This document shows positions 45,182 through 52,756 of a stretch of DNA of 64,000 nt, piece after piece (position 1 is the first letter of the stretch; each line of letters begins with the position of its first letter). The notes under the pieces are model-generated. The model did no database searches and was not told the origin of the DNA. It was given only the letters and a program-made list of their open reading frames with translations. The DNA lies in contig CAYSCW010000009.1 in the NCBI GenBank assembly GCA_964429795.1, positions 16,302-80,301 of the forward strand, given 5' to 3'. The DNA comes from CAYSCW01 sp964429795. Its GTDB lineage: Bacteria; Acidobacteriota; Aminicenantia; Aminicenantales; Aminicenantaceae. Made by a program: the position numbers and the translations under genes.

Positions 45182-45439
45182 TCAGTCCGCGATGAAAGGA
45201 AGCAAGGCCAGTAACCGCGCTTTCTTTATCGCTGTGGAAAGCTTTCTCTGATGGAAGGCACAGGTCCCGGTCATTCGCCGTGGCGCTATCTTCCCCCTGT
45301 CTGCCACATACCTCTTCAGAATATCCACATTCTTGTAGTCGATTTCCTTTACATTTCTCTCACAAAACCGACAGGTTTTTTTCCTGGGCGGAAAGTACCT
45401 CCGGGCTGTAGTCCTCTCGCTTCTCTGTTCTTTAGCCAT
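45182..45439 (-). CDS. rpsR: Ribosomal protein S18, zinc-binding form
   Basis: An 85-residue bS18 of the 30S subunit that pairs with S6. The conserved part reads IDYKNVDILKRYVADRGKIA and TGTCAFHQRKLSTAIKKARL, ending LLALLPFIAD. CRFC near the N-terminus together with Cys and His in TGTCAFH form a probable zinc site, the C-plus form of S18. A basic N-terminal extension precedes it. It lies three bases after rpsF. Confidence 0.96.
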   Translation of the reverse strand: MAKEQRSERTTARRYFPPRKKTCRFCERNVKEIDYKNVDILKRYVADRGKIAPRRMTGTCAFHQRKLSTAIKKARLLALLPFIAD

Positions 45440-45442
45440 TGC

Positions 45443-45850
45443 CTATTCCTCCTTAGCTTCTTTATCCGAAGAGGATTCTCTTTGTGCTGCCCAGTCTTCT
45501 CCTCTTGCAGGAGCCTCTTCTTCCTTTGGGGTGGGCTTCGTCTTCTTCCTCCGGATATTCTCTCTGGTTTCCTTCCTAACAGTCAAGTAACGGATGACTG
45601 TATCAGCCTGTTTGAACCGCCTTTCTAGCTCTGCAGGAATTTCTGATTCACCTTCATAGCGAAACAGAACATAAAAGGCTTCCTCAAACTTGCTGATGGA
45701 ATAGGCGAGTTTTTTCTTCCCCCATTCTTCTTTATTGACCATCTTGCCCTTTTTCTTGGCGATGACATCTGCCATCTGAGTGATGAGGCCTTTTGCTTCT
45801 TCTTCAGTGAGGTTGGGGGAAATCAGAAAAACTGTTTCGTACTCTCTCAT
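45443..45850 (-). CDS. rpsF: Ribosomal protein S6 with a charged tail
   Basis: A 135-residue bS6; the first 95 residues are typical (REYETVFLISPNLTEEEAKG, WGKKKLAYSISKFEEAFYVL, RRFKQADTVIRYLTVR). About 35 further residues are rich in Lys, Glu, Arg and Ser. S6 and S18 form a heterodimer on the 30S platform. AGGAGG precedes the ATG. The leader before it (45851-45951) contains several competing hairpins and may be regulatory. Confidence 0.95.
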   Translation of the reverse strand: MREYETVFLISPNLTEEEAKGLITQMADVIAKKKGKMVNKEEWGKKKLAYSISKFEEAFYVLFRYEGESEIPAELERRFKQADTVIRYLTVRKETRENIRRKKTKPTPKEEEAPARGEDWAAQRESSSDKEAKEE

Positions 45851-45951
45851 CTTAACCTCCTTATGGATTCAAGCTCCTTCTCCAAAGAGAAGGAACAAGG
45901 AGTTCCCTCATAAAAAGGAGGAACACCTTTCTGTATAGAGATACTCTTTAT
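45851..45951 (-). promoter_or_regulatory. Structured leader of the rpsF-rpsR-rplI operon
   Basis: On the minus strand an eight-base hairpin (TCCTTCTC / GAGAAGGA, four-base loop) lies close to the ribosome site; upstream, GTTCCTC can pair with GAGGGAAC, and GGAAC with GTTCC in a competing way. S6:S18 binding leaders are known in many bacteria, but I do not see a match to their consensus. Confidence 0.3.
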
Positions 45952-46554
45952 TCAATGGAGAGCAGACTCTGAAGAAGCCTGTCTCCCTCTCCTTTTTCTA
46001 TTATACATATTCATGGCTTTCTCTGTCTCGCCAGAAATAACAAGGTCGAGAGCCTCTCGGGCAAGCTTTAAACTCTGCTCAAGAAAAGGGCCCTCTTCTT
46101 TATGAAAAGTGGAAAGGACAAAATCAACCATATCCTCAGCAGAATCTGCAGATCCTATTCCGATCCTTATCCTGGGGAATTGCGTAGTTTGAATCTCTTC
46201 TATGATAGAGGCCACTCCTTTATGGTTTCCTGCTCCACCCTCTTTTCTGACCCTTATTTCTCCCAATGGAATATCCAGATCATCATAGACAACCACCACG
46301 TTCTCCGGTCTCACTCCCCCTTCTTTGATTATACTCTTGACTGCGATGCCGCTCTGGTTCATATAAGTCTGCGGCATAGCTAGAAGTACTCTTTCCTTGC
46401 CTCTCTCGACAACACAAGTTTTGGAGCGAAAACTTCTCTTCTTCAAAAGAACCTTCCAATCCTTAGCCAGGTTTCGCACAAAAAGGAATCCTACATTGTG
46501 CCGAGTTCTGGAATAGTGCTTTCCTGGATTTCCCAGTCCAACAACAGCCCACAC
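45952..46554 (-). CDS. pth: Peptidyl-tRNA hydrolase
   Basis: A 200-residue enzyme that recycles tRNA from prematurely released peptidyl-tRNA. The N-terminus VVGLGNPGKHYSRTRHNVGF holds catalytic His, LAMPQTYMNQSGIAVKSI and VYDDLDIPLGEIRVRKEGGA contain the Asn and Asp, and GNHKGVASIIEEIQT follows. The start codon is GTG at 46554, six bases after a GGAG that lies in the end of rplY, so the genes are coupled. The neighbourhood prs-rplY-pth is common in bacteria. Confidence 0.96.
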   Translation of the reverse strand: MWAVVGLGNPGKHYSRTRHNVGFLFVRNLAKDWKVLLKKRSFRSKTCVVERGKERVLLAMPQTYMNQSGIAVKSIIKEGGVRPENVVVVYDDLDIPLGEIRVRKEGGAGNHKGVASIIEEIQTTQFPRIRIGIGSADSAEDMVDFVLSTFHKEEGPFLEQSLKLAREALDLVISGETEKAMNMYNRKRRGRQASSESALH

Positions 46555-46557
46555 ATA

Positions 46558-47244
46558 TCACTCCTTCTTCTTTTCTTCCTGTTCTTCTTTCTTCTCTTCC
46601 GCCTCTTCAGCCCTCTCCTTCTTGATGACTTCGGGTTCCTCTTCCTCGCCGATGATTTCTTCTTTCTCCTCTTCCACAACCTCTTCTTCTGCTTGTGGTG
46701 GTTCGATATGGACGATCACAGTATTGGGATCGGCTAAGATCTCCACTCCCTCAGGCGGGCTAAGATCTTCGATTTTCAAAGATTGGTTAAGATGAAGACC
46801 GCTTATGTCGATTGCGATGTGTTCAGGGATATCCTTGGGGAGACATTCTATCTCCACCTCTCGAGTGACCACATCTACAAATCCTCCTTCTGTTTTAACC
46901 CCGATCGCTTCCCCCTCAAAAAGGAGAGGCACAGAAACTTCAATCACCTTATCCATGGCAATTTGGATGAAATCTGTGTGCAGTATTTCATCCGAGACAG
47001 GATCCCTTTGGATCTCTTTGATCATAGCGTCTGTTGTCCCGGAATCGAAAGAAACCTTGAATATGGTATTTTCTCCAGATTCAGATTTTAAAATCTTGAA
47101 CAGATCTTTCTTCTCTATGATTAGGGGAACAGTATCAGTATCCGCTCCGTAGAGAATAACGGGAATTCTTCCTTCTTTTCTCAAGCGTCTGGCTGCATTC
47201 TTTCCGAAAACTTCCCTCTTCTCAGCCTTGATGCTTATATTCAT
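46558..47244 (-). CDS. rplY: Ribosomal protein L25 (CTC form) with an acidic tail
   Basis: A 228-residue bL25 of the general stress protein CTC type: an N-terminal 5S-rRNA-binding domain (KREVFGKNAARRLRKEGRIP, VILYGADTDTVPLIIEKK) and a C-terminal beta domain (VPLLFEGEAIGVKTEGGFVD, CLPKDIPEHIAIDISGL). The last 45 residues are almost pure Glu/Lys (QAEEEVVEEEKEEIIGEEEE). AAGGAGG stands before the ATG. It is the third ribosomal protein in this stretch with such a tail. Confidence 0.95.
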   Translation of the reverse strand: MNISIKAEKREVFGKNAARRLRKEGRIPVILYGADTDTVPLIIEKKDLFKILKSESGENTIFKVSFDSGTTDAMIKEIQRDPVSDEILHTDFIQIAMDKVIEVSVPLLFEGEAIGVKTEGGFVDVVTREVEIECLPKDIPEHIAIDISGLHLNQSLKIEDLSPPEGVEILADPNTVIVHIEPPQAEEEVVEEEKEEIIGEEEEPEVIKKERAEEAEEKKEEQEEKKKE

Positions 47245-47257
47245 GATCTCTTCCTCC

Positions 47258-48187
47258 TTACATGAATAAAGAGCTTACGGATTGTCCTTCGTGAATCCTC
47301 CTTATGGCCTCTCCAAATAGAGATGCCACTGAGAGAAGAACAATCTTTTGACACTGGCTGACATTCTCTCTCAAAGGAATGGTGTTGGTCAGAATCAATT
47401 TTTCTATCTCTGAGTCTTCAATCCTATCCACTGCACTACCAGATAAAACTGCATGGGTACAGGCTGCAAGTACCTTTCCTGCGCCAGCTTTTTTCAAGGC
47501 TTCGACGCTATTCACCAGTGTACCTCCTGTATCCACAATATCATCCAGAATGACTGCGTCACAACCCTTTACTTCGCCGATGACATGAAGCACTCGGGCA
47601 ACATTTGGAGCTGGCCTGCGCTTATCGATGATAGCAAGTCTTGCTTCAATCCTCTTGGCAAACATCCTTGCTCTTCCTACTCCCCCCGCATCAGGAGAAA
47701 TAACCGTCAACTCTTTCAGGGCGAGACTCTGGATATGATTGGCCAGCACAGGGGCTGCTACCAAATTATCGACCGGGATGGAAAAAAACCCTTGTATTTG
47801 GGGCGAATGCAGATCCATGGTTAATACCCTGTCTGCTCCTGATGCTTCCAAGAGATCGGCAACCAGCCGAGCAGATATGGGAACACGAGGCCTATCCTTC
47901 CAATCTTGACGCGCATAGCAATAATAGGGAATAACTGCGGTGATCCTTCCGGCAGAAGCCCGCTTGAAAGCATCGATCATGAGGAAAAGTTCCATCATAT
48001 GAAAATTTGCGTTGAACGAGCCGGATTGGATCACAAAAACATCTTCACCCCGGACATTCTCATCGATATAAAAATGAATCTCTCCATCGCTGAACCGCTC
48101 CAAGACACATTTTCCTAGATCGATTTTTAAGTAGCTAGCAATTTCTCCAGCCAAAGCCTTGTTCGATGATCCTGAAAAAATTTTCAT
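47258..48187 (-). CDS. prs: Ribose-phosphate pyrophosphokinase
   Basis: The enzyme makes PRPP from ribose 5-phosphate and ATP for nucleotide, His and Trp synthesis. The start at 48187 (ATG, GGAAGA before) is preferred over a TTG at 48205, giving about 309 residues. Recognisable parts: KIFSGSSNKALAGEIASYL, GEDVFVIQSGSFNANFHMME, IPYYCYARQDWKDRPRVPIS and the PRPP loop DAVILDDIVDTGGTL. The order lolB-ispE-prs-pth resembles that in many bacteria, including enterics. Confidence 0.96.
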   Translation of the reverse strand: MKIFSGSSNKALAGEIASYLKIDLGKCVLERFSDGEIHFYIDENVRGEDVFVIQSGSFNANFHMMELFLMIDAFKRASAGRITAVIPYYCYARQDWKDRPRVPISARLVADLLEASGADRVLTMDLHSPQIQGFFSIPVDNLVAAPVLANHIQSLALKELTVISPDAGGVGRARMFAKRIEARLAIIDKRRPAPNVARVLHVIGEVKGCDAVILDDIVDTGGTLVNSVEALKKAGAGKVLAACTHAVLSGSAVDRIEDSEIEKLILTNTIPLRENVSQCQKIVLLSVASLFGEAIRRIHEGQSVSSLFM

Positions 48188-48258
48188 TCTTCCGTCCTCA
48201 TTCAATCGTTCTCCTCCCCCTTACCTCAAGGGAAAGATAAGCTTTTTTTGTTGTCTCG

Positions 48259-48333
48259 TGGCTGGGGTGGGAGGATTCGAACCTCCGAATGGCGGATCCA
48301 AAGTCCGCTGCCTTACCGCTTGGCTACACCCCA
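48259..48333 (-). tRNA. tRNA-Gln (anticodon TTG)
   Basis: Read on the minus strand: acceptor arm TGGGGTG pairs with CACCCCA, discriminator G and an encoded CCA follow. The anticodon stem GCGGA/TCCGC encloses loop CTTTGGA with anticodon TTG, and the T-arm GGAGGTTCGAATCCTCC is standard. Length is 75 with CCA. Its first ten bases overlap the end of ispE, whose stop codon TAG lies within the tRNA. It sits between ispE and prs, the position found in many bacteria. Confidence 0.95.
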
Positions 48334-49193
48334 GCTTTTAACTCTTTCCAATAGCGACCTCGCGGTACGGTCTCCACTAAAAATGCGGGGTTATCCCTTA
48401 TCAGTTCTTTGGCTACCTTTTCGGCTCTCTCCACCCCAGGGAAAAGGCCAAAAACAGCAGATCCTGTTCCGCTGATCAATGACAGCTCTGATCCTTGACT
48501 CTGGAAAAGGTTCTTGATGACTTTTAATTGAGGATGTAAAGTAAAAACTGTTTCTTCTAAACTGTTTTCCAGTAAGTCAAATTCTCGCCGCTCTAAAAAC
48601 CTGATAATTTTACTTTCTTTAAGTGTGGAAGTCAAGGAAGGCTGATAGCGCTGATATACGGTGGCTGTGGGTATGGAGATGGGAGGCAAGATCAGGACAC
48701 AAAAAAGGGGTTCCAGATCAGGAAGGACCGTTATTTCATCTCCCCGTCCTAATCCCAAACAAAGACCTCCTTCAAGAAAATAAGGGACATCTGCTCCAAT
48801 CTCTTTGCCTAGAGCCATTAAGTCTTTCTTATCCAAACAAAGTTCCCACATCCTGTTCAAAGCAAAGAGTGTCATGGCGGCGTTTGAACTTCCGCCGCCC
48901 AATCCTCTCCCAGCAGGCACCCGTTTTGTCACCTCGATCTTTACTCCTCGAGACCGAATGTACTTCTCCTTTAGAAGGCTGGCCGCTTTGAAAATAAGAT
49001 TGTTTTTACTCCAAGGAATGGAAGGATCATCTCCATCTAAAAGAATATCATCAGAGCGGATTTTGATGAACTCAAGGTCATCATACAGATTGATGCTCTG
49101 GAAAAGAGTCCTAATTTCATGGTAGCCGTCTTTTCTCTTTCTCAGGACCTCTAATCCAAGGTTGACCTTGGCGAAGGATCGAATTCTCATCAT
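48324..49193 (-). CDS. ispE: 4-diphosphocytidyl-2-C-methyl-D-erythritol kinase
   Basis: A 289-residue GHMP kinase, the ATP-using step of the MEP pathway, so three MEP genes (ispD, ispE, ispF) are in this window. Motifs: SFAKVNLGLEVLRKRKDGYH, the glycine-rich VPAGRGLGGGSSNAAMTL and the C-terminal SGTGSAVFGLFPG. The last three codons (GGG GTG TAG) are the 5' end of the tRNA-Gln gene, a ten-base overlap. Its ATG overlaps the lolB-like stop codon by four bases. Confidence 0.96.
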   Translation of the reverse strand: MMRIRSFAKVNLGLEVLRKRKDGYHEIRTLFQSINLYDDLEFIKIRSDDILLDGDDPSIPWSKNNLIFKAASLLKEKYIRSRGVKIEVTKRVPAGRGLGGGSSNAAMTLFALNRMWELCLDKKDLMALGKEIGADVPYFLEGGLCLGLGRGDEITVLPDLEPLFCVLILPPISIPTATVYQRYQPSLTSTLKESKIIRFLERREFDLLENSLEETVFTLHPQLKVIKNLFQSQGSELSLISGTGSAVFGLFPGVERAEKVAKELIRDNPAFLVETVPRGRYWKELKAGV

Positions 49194-49873
49194 CTCCTCT
49201 CGTTCATCATTTCCTCAATTTCCTCCCAAGTCTTGAGCTGGTAATTCTTCAAGAAGTGCAAAGAAAAAACCTCTTTTTTCACAGGGTTATTGAACCTGAG
49301 TTGGAGGATGGTGATCCGTCCTTGACTTGAAGGATGATGAAAGGCAAGCCGACGGACCACGCCTGTGTTCTTGAAGAATTCTATAACCTCAAACTCAAGA
49401 TCTCCCCGGTGCCCTCTCTTTATCCTTCCTGCTTGGTCCTTCTCAAGAAACCATTCTTCTCGTCCATAATCACTGCTCTTCTCTTCCTGCTCCTTCCATT
49501 GTCCGCTTAGGATGCTCACCAGCTCATGGAGCTTCAACTCAAATCCAAGGAATCTATCGATAATCTCGCCCTCTTCTCCTCGCCAATAGACCTTCTTGGA
49601 TGGAACGAGAAAGAAAGACTCTTCTTCCTGGATGACGATCTGATAAAGAGTCTTGCCTAAGATACTTGAGACATCGATGCGGCCCTGATTGGGGAGCTGA
49701 AAAAGGAAAGAAAACTTTGACTTCGCTGTACCCTGTTCGTTGCTTGTCCTCAAAGAGGCATAGCCCTCCATTCTTTTTATCTCGGAGGGCGGTGGGGATA
49801 TCCTGACTTGGGGGATAGTGCAGCTTAGGCTCCAGAACAAGGCCGCCAGAATCAACAGCCAAGGCTTCTGCAA
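49190..49873 (-). CDS. lolB: LolB-like outer membrane lipoprotein
   Basis: A 227-residue lipoprotein: the start codon is TTG at 49873 with GAGGAGGAG before it, and the signal ends with lipobox LSC (Cys18). The mature part has the LolA/LolB-like beta-sheet pattern (AKSKFSFLFQLPNQGRIDVS, ILGKTLYQIVIQEEESFFLV, GFELKLHELVSILSGQW). Sequence similarity to LolB is weak by eye, but its place directly before ispE and prs matches the lolB-ispE-prs order known from Enterobacteria. Function: receiving lipoproteins at the outer membrane, inferred. Confidence 0.65.
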   Translation of the reverse strand: MQKPWLLILAALFWSLSCTIPQVRISPPPSEIKRMEGYASLRTSNEQGTAKSKFSFLFQLPNQGRIDVSSILGKTLYQIVIQEEESFFLVPSKKVYWRGEEGEIIDRFLGFELKLHELVSILSGQWKEQEEKSSDYGREEWFLEKDQAGRIKRGHRGDLEFEVIEFFKNTGVVRRLAFHHPSSQGRITILQLRFNNPVKKEVFSLHFLKNYQLKTWEEIEEMMNERR

Positions 49874-49905
49874 CCCCGATCTCCTCCTCAGGCCCGCATT
49901 AGTAT

Positions 49906-50232
49906 TTAATGCTGTCGGCGCTTGTCCTCTTGTCCTTCGGAAGGGGACTGTTCTTTATCGTCCATGAGCCTAAACCCATAATCTTCTGTCTTTATGGGCT
50001 TCTTCTCCTCCTTTTGCTCCTTTCTTTCCCTTGCGGATTCTTCAGATTTCACCTGATCAACGAGGTGAAAACCGTAGTCTTGGGCTTTGATCCTCCTTTT
50101 CTTTTTCTTGCGAAAGTAAGGATAGAAGGGAGACTTGATTGTTCTTCCAAAGCAGGAAAGGTTAGGGTTAAAGATCAGAAGAAGGACAAAAAGGCCAAAG
50201 AGAATTAAAATTGCATAAAACCCAAAGCTCAT
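49906..50232 (-). CDS. Small membrane protein with a repeated DYGF motif
   Basis: A 108-residue protein with one N-terminal membrane helix (FYAILILFGLFVLLLIFNP) and a cytoplasmic, highly charged tail. The tail contains two copies of a 12-14 residue repeat: RIKAQDYGFHLVDQ and PIKTEDYGFRLMDD, separated by a charged linker. I recognise no family. Repeats of this sort may bind a partner. It precedes lolB by 32 bases on the same strand. No Shine-Dalgarno precedes the ATG. Confidence 0.6.
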   Translation of the reverse strand: MSFGFYAILILFGLFVLLLIFNPNLSCFGRTIKSPFYPYFRKKKKRRIKAQDYGFHLVDQVKSEESARERKEQKEEKKPIKTEDYGFRLMDDKEQSPSEGQEDKRRQH

Positions 50233-50421
50233 TTTATTCTCTATATATAGTCATCCCTTCCTGTAGCTTTAAAGCAGGAATTTTCCTCTTCAGTACTCAA
50301 AGTTCATTATATGTCCACGGTTGAGACTAGTCAAATACGGGGGACCTTCAGATTTCAAAAAGGGTGAAAGAATGAGAAGAAAAAATGAATAATAACTTTC
50401 TGCTACTCGGGGAACCCGCGT

Positions 50422-50556
50422 TTAGGGTTTTTCCTCCGATTCCTCTTGGAAATTGGGTATCCTTGATTTTATTTTTTCCTCGCCTAAATAAAAACCAATA
50501 AGGAACGCCGAGGAGGCCACGAGAATAGCCAGAAGCGACTTCAATATGTTCTTCAT
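50422..50556 (-). CDS. Small single-helix membrane protein, 44 aa
   Basis: An ATG frame of 44 codons, below usual ORF cut-offs. It has a basic start, a hydrophobic helix (LLAILVASSAFLIGFYLGEE) and a charged end (KIKSRIPNFQEESEEKP). The composition is that of small inner membrane proteins. There is no clear Shine-Dalgarno site, so expression is not certain. The spacer 50233-50421 shows nothing definite. Confidence 0.5.
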   Translation of the reverse strand: MKNILKSLLAILVASSAFLIGFYLGEEKIKSRIPNFQEESEEKP

Positions 50557-50649
50557 TTGTGTTTAGATTTTCAATCAATTTGAAAAAAATGTCAACAGGT
50601 AGATAGCATCTTCATTTCTGCGATAGCTAATGATGAGAGATATAATCAG

Positions 50650-50735
50650 TCACAGCGCCGGTTCCCTTCCATCCTCGCCAAAGACCCTCCCACCCTCCAC
50701 TATGGGCTTCGGATGGACAGAAACCGGCACTGTAC
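50650..50735 (-). other. Long imperfect inverted repeat, structured RNA or gene relic
   Basis: On the minus strand ACAGTGCCGGTT pairs with AACCGGCGCTGT (one G-U), then a symmetric 5x5 internal loop, then CCATCC/GGATGG and a 36-base loop. The same bases also read as protein (GSTVPVSVHPKPIVEGGRVF) up to a TGA at 50650-50652, so a decayed gene is an alternative. The rest of the gap 50557-50909 shows only the ribosome site of the next gene. Confidence 0.3.
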
Positions 50736-50909
50736 TACCTGACTGGCTGAAATATTCTCATTCATCACGGAGAAGGAGAAGCTTCCCGACAAGTAAGCCT
50801 GACTATTCCTATTAGAGGAAAAGGTTTTTAGGAAATTACAGGATTGAATTTGATTTTTGCCCCTTTTCCGTATATATTTTTTTTATCAACACCATTAAGG
50901 AAAAAACCA

Positions 50910-52343
50910 ATGAAAAAATTCCATCTATTCCTTTGGATGGCCTTCTTACTTGTCCCCTCCTCTCTTTTCACCCAGGGAGTTAGAGAGCCCGTGGCTGCAG
51001 GCACGTTCTATGATGCCAACCCTGAATCCCTTTCTCGGAGAATCGAGGGTTATCTTCAAAGTGCCAAAGAAAGTCCTGCGCTCTCTGGAGAAATCTTGGG
51101 TCTCATTGCCCCCCATGCCGGTTACATCTATTCAGGAAGAGTCGCTGCCACTGCTTACCGCATGATCCAAGGAAAAGACTATGAAACGGTGATCATCATC
51201 GGACCCTCTCATCATTATGCGTTCCGAGGCTGCTCTATCTATCCTCGAGGCGGATACAAAACACCTCTGGGTGTGGCCCAGATCGATGTGGCCCTGGCTT
51301 CCGAGCTCTCCAAGGCCTCTGGTTACGGATTCATACCCAAAGCTCACCAGCAGGAACACTCCGTTGAAGTCCAAGTGCCTTTTATCCAAAAAACTCTTCC
51401 TCAAGCAAAAATAGTTCCTGTTGTCATGGGCCTTCCCACTAAAAAAACCATCACCCGCCTTGCCTCGGCTCTCTTCAATGTCACACAAGGTCAGAAAACA
51501 CTCATCATCGCCTCCACAGATATGTCTCACTATTATTCCAAAGAGGAAGCCAACCGTATCGACTCCCAGACCATATCCCTCATCCAATCCTTCCAGACCC
51601 AGACGATTATCGGAAAGCTGGAGAGAGGAGAGAATTTTATGTGCGGAGGGGGGGCGGTTGTATCTCTTCTTCTCTATGCGAAAGAAAGGGGAAATGCCAA
51701 GGTCAAAATTCTCGGTTATGCTGATTCCTCTGAAGCGGGGAGCGGTGAGGATCGCGTAGTCGGTTATCTGGCTGGAGTCGCCTTCAAAGAAAACCCATTT
51801 CCTGAGTTTGCCTTGACACCTGAAGAAAAGGGAGAGCTTCTCCAGCTTGCTCGTTCATCTATCGAAACTTTCCTCCTCCAGAATAGACTCCCCTATTACC
51901 AACCGCAAAACTCAAAATTTCTGGAAAAGAAAGGAGCTTTTGTCACCCTTAAAAAGAGGGGGCGCCTGAGAGGATGCATAGGATTCATCAACCCTTTCCT
52001 GCCTCTGTACCAGACGGTGACCCAAGCTGCCGTCTACGCAGCCTGCAAAGACCAAAGGTTCCTCCCCCTTTCTCCCCGTGAACTAAAAGATGTAGAGATA
52101 GAGATATCTATCCTATCCCCGCTAAAAAAAATCGACGACCCTCAAATTGTGGAAATTGGAAAGCATGGCCTTCTTATTTCAAAGGGAGACAAGAGTGGAC
52201 TCCTTCTCCCTCAAGTCGCCATTGAAAATCATTGGTCAAGGAAGACCTTCCTCGAGCAGGCTTGTCTGAAGGCGGGCCTCCCTCCCAATGCATGGAAAAT
52301 GGGGGCGGATATCTTCATTTTTGAAGCAACCATCTTTCATTAA
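50910..52343 (+). CDS. Secreted MEMO1-AMMECR1 fusion (AmmeMemoRadiSam proteins B and A)
   Basis: A 477-residue protein counted from the ATG at 50910 (AAGGAA upstream). It begins with a signal peptide (LFLWMAFLLVPSSLFTQG), then a MEMO1/AmmeMemo-B domain (REPVAAGTFYDANPESLSRR, GLIAPHAGYIYSGRVAATAY, IIIGPSHHYAF, QQEHSVEVQVPF, IIASTDMSHYYSKEEANRID) with putative metal or nucleophile residues, and a C-terminal AMMECR1 domain (GAFVTLKKRGRLRGCIGFIN, KDQRFLPLSPRELKDVEIEI). These domains are usually cytoplasmic and associated with a radical SAM enzyme, which is not seen here. Function of the fusion is unknown. Confidence 0.9.
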   Translation: MKKFHLFLWMAFLLVPSSLFTQGVREPVAAGTFYDANPESLSRRIEGYLQSAKESPALSGEILGLIAPHAGYIYSGRVAATAYRMIQGKDYETVIIIGPSHHYAFRGCSIYPRGGYKTPLGVAQIDVALASELSKASGYGFIPKAHQQEHSVEVQVPFIQKTLPQAKIVPVVMGLPTKKTITRLASALFNVTQGQKTLIIASTDMSHYYSKEEANRIDSQTISLIQSFQTQTIIGKLERGENFMCGGGAVVSLLLYAKERGNAKVKILGYADSSEAGSGEDRVVGYLAGVAFKENPFPEFALTPEEKGELLQLARSSIETFLLQNRLPYYQPQNSKFLEKKGAFVTLKKRGRLRGCIGFINPFLPLYQTVTQAAVYAACKDQRFLPLSPRELKDVEIEISILSPLKKIDDPQIVEIGKHGLLISKGDKSGLLLPQVAIENHWSRKTFLEQACLKAGLPPNAWKMGADIFIFEATIFH

Positions 52344-52387
52344 TTTTCTTTCTTTGGTATAATACTGCTTTTCTGGTCCTGAGAAAA

Positions 52388-52666
52388 ATGCCTCTATACG
52401 AGTACAGGTGCAAAAGTTGCGGATCCTCCTTTGAAATCATACAGAAAGTCAGCGAGATCCCGCTAAAAAAATGCATCAAGTGCGGAGGGAAGCTGGAAAA
52501 AGTCATCTCACCCTCAGCACTCCAATTTAAAGGGAATGGCTGGTATGTGACTGACTATGCTCAAAAAAACAACTCAGGGAAGGAGGAAAAACCGGCCACC
52601 AAAAAGAAAAAAAACGAAAAAACAGAATCGCCCACGGAAAAGAAAGGAAACTCTTCCTCTTCTTAA
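52388..52666 (+). CDS. FmdB-type zinc ribbon protein
   Basis: A 92-residue protein. The first 45 residues are an FmdB zinc ribbon: MPLYEYRCKSCGSSFEIIQK and KKCIKCGGKLEKVISPSALQ, with two CxxC pairs, followed by FKGNGWYVTDYAQ, typical of the family. A Lys/Glu/Ser-rich tail ends the protein. FmdB-like proteins are suspected regulators; the role is not established. No strong Shine-Dalgarno. Confidence 0.9.
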   Translation: MPLYEYRCKSCGSSFEIIQKVSEIPLKKCIKCGGKLEKVISPSALQFKGNGWYVTDYAQKNNSGKEEKPATKKKKNEKTESPTEKKGNSSSS

Positions 52667-52756
52667 GAATAAGTCTACCAAGCTCCCAGATTTCGTTATT
52701 CAAGAAACAATCAAGTCTTTGTTCTTTTGACAAGCCCCTGGTAAGGGAATAAAATT

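Noticed and set aside
46491..46679. Arginine/lysine-rich short frame
   Set aside because: Shifted reading of the Glu/Lys-rich tail of L25; composition is the by-product of that repeat.
50640..50800. Cobalamin or similar riboswitch before the MEMO1 gene
   Set aside because: CCGGC-rich segments recall a cobalamin box, but the order and spacing of conserved elements do not match on either strand.
50348..50815. Frames 50348-50578 (minus) and 50630-50815 (plus)
   Set aside because: The first is displaced by the better 44-residue frame; the second has no ribosome site and overlaps the inverted repeat.
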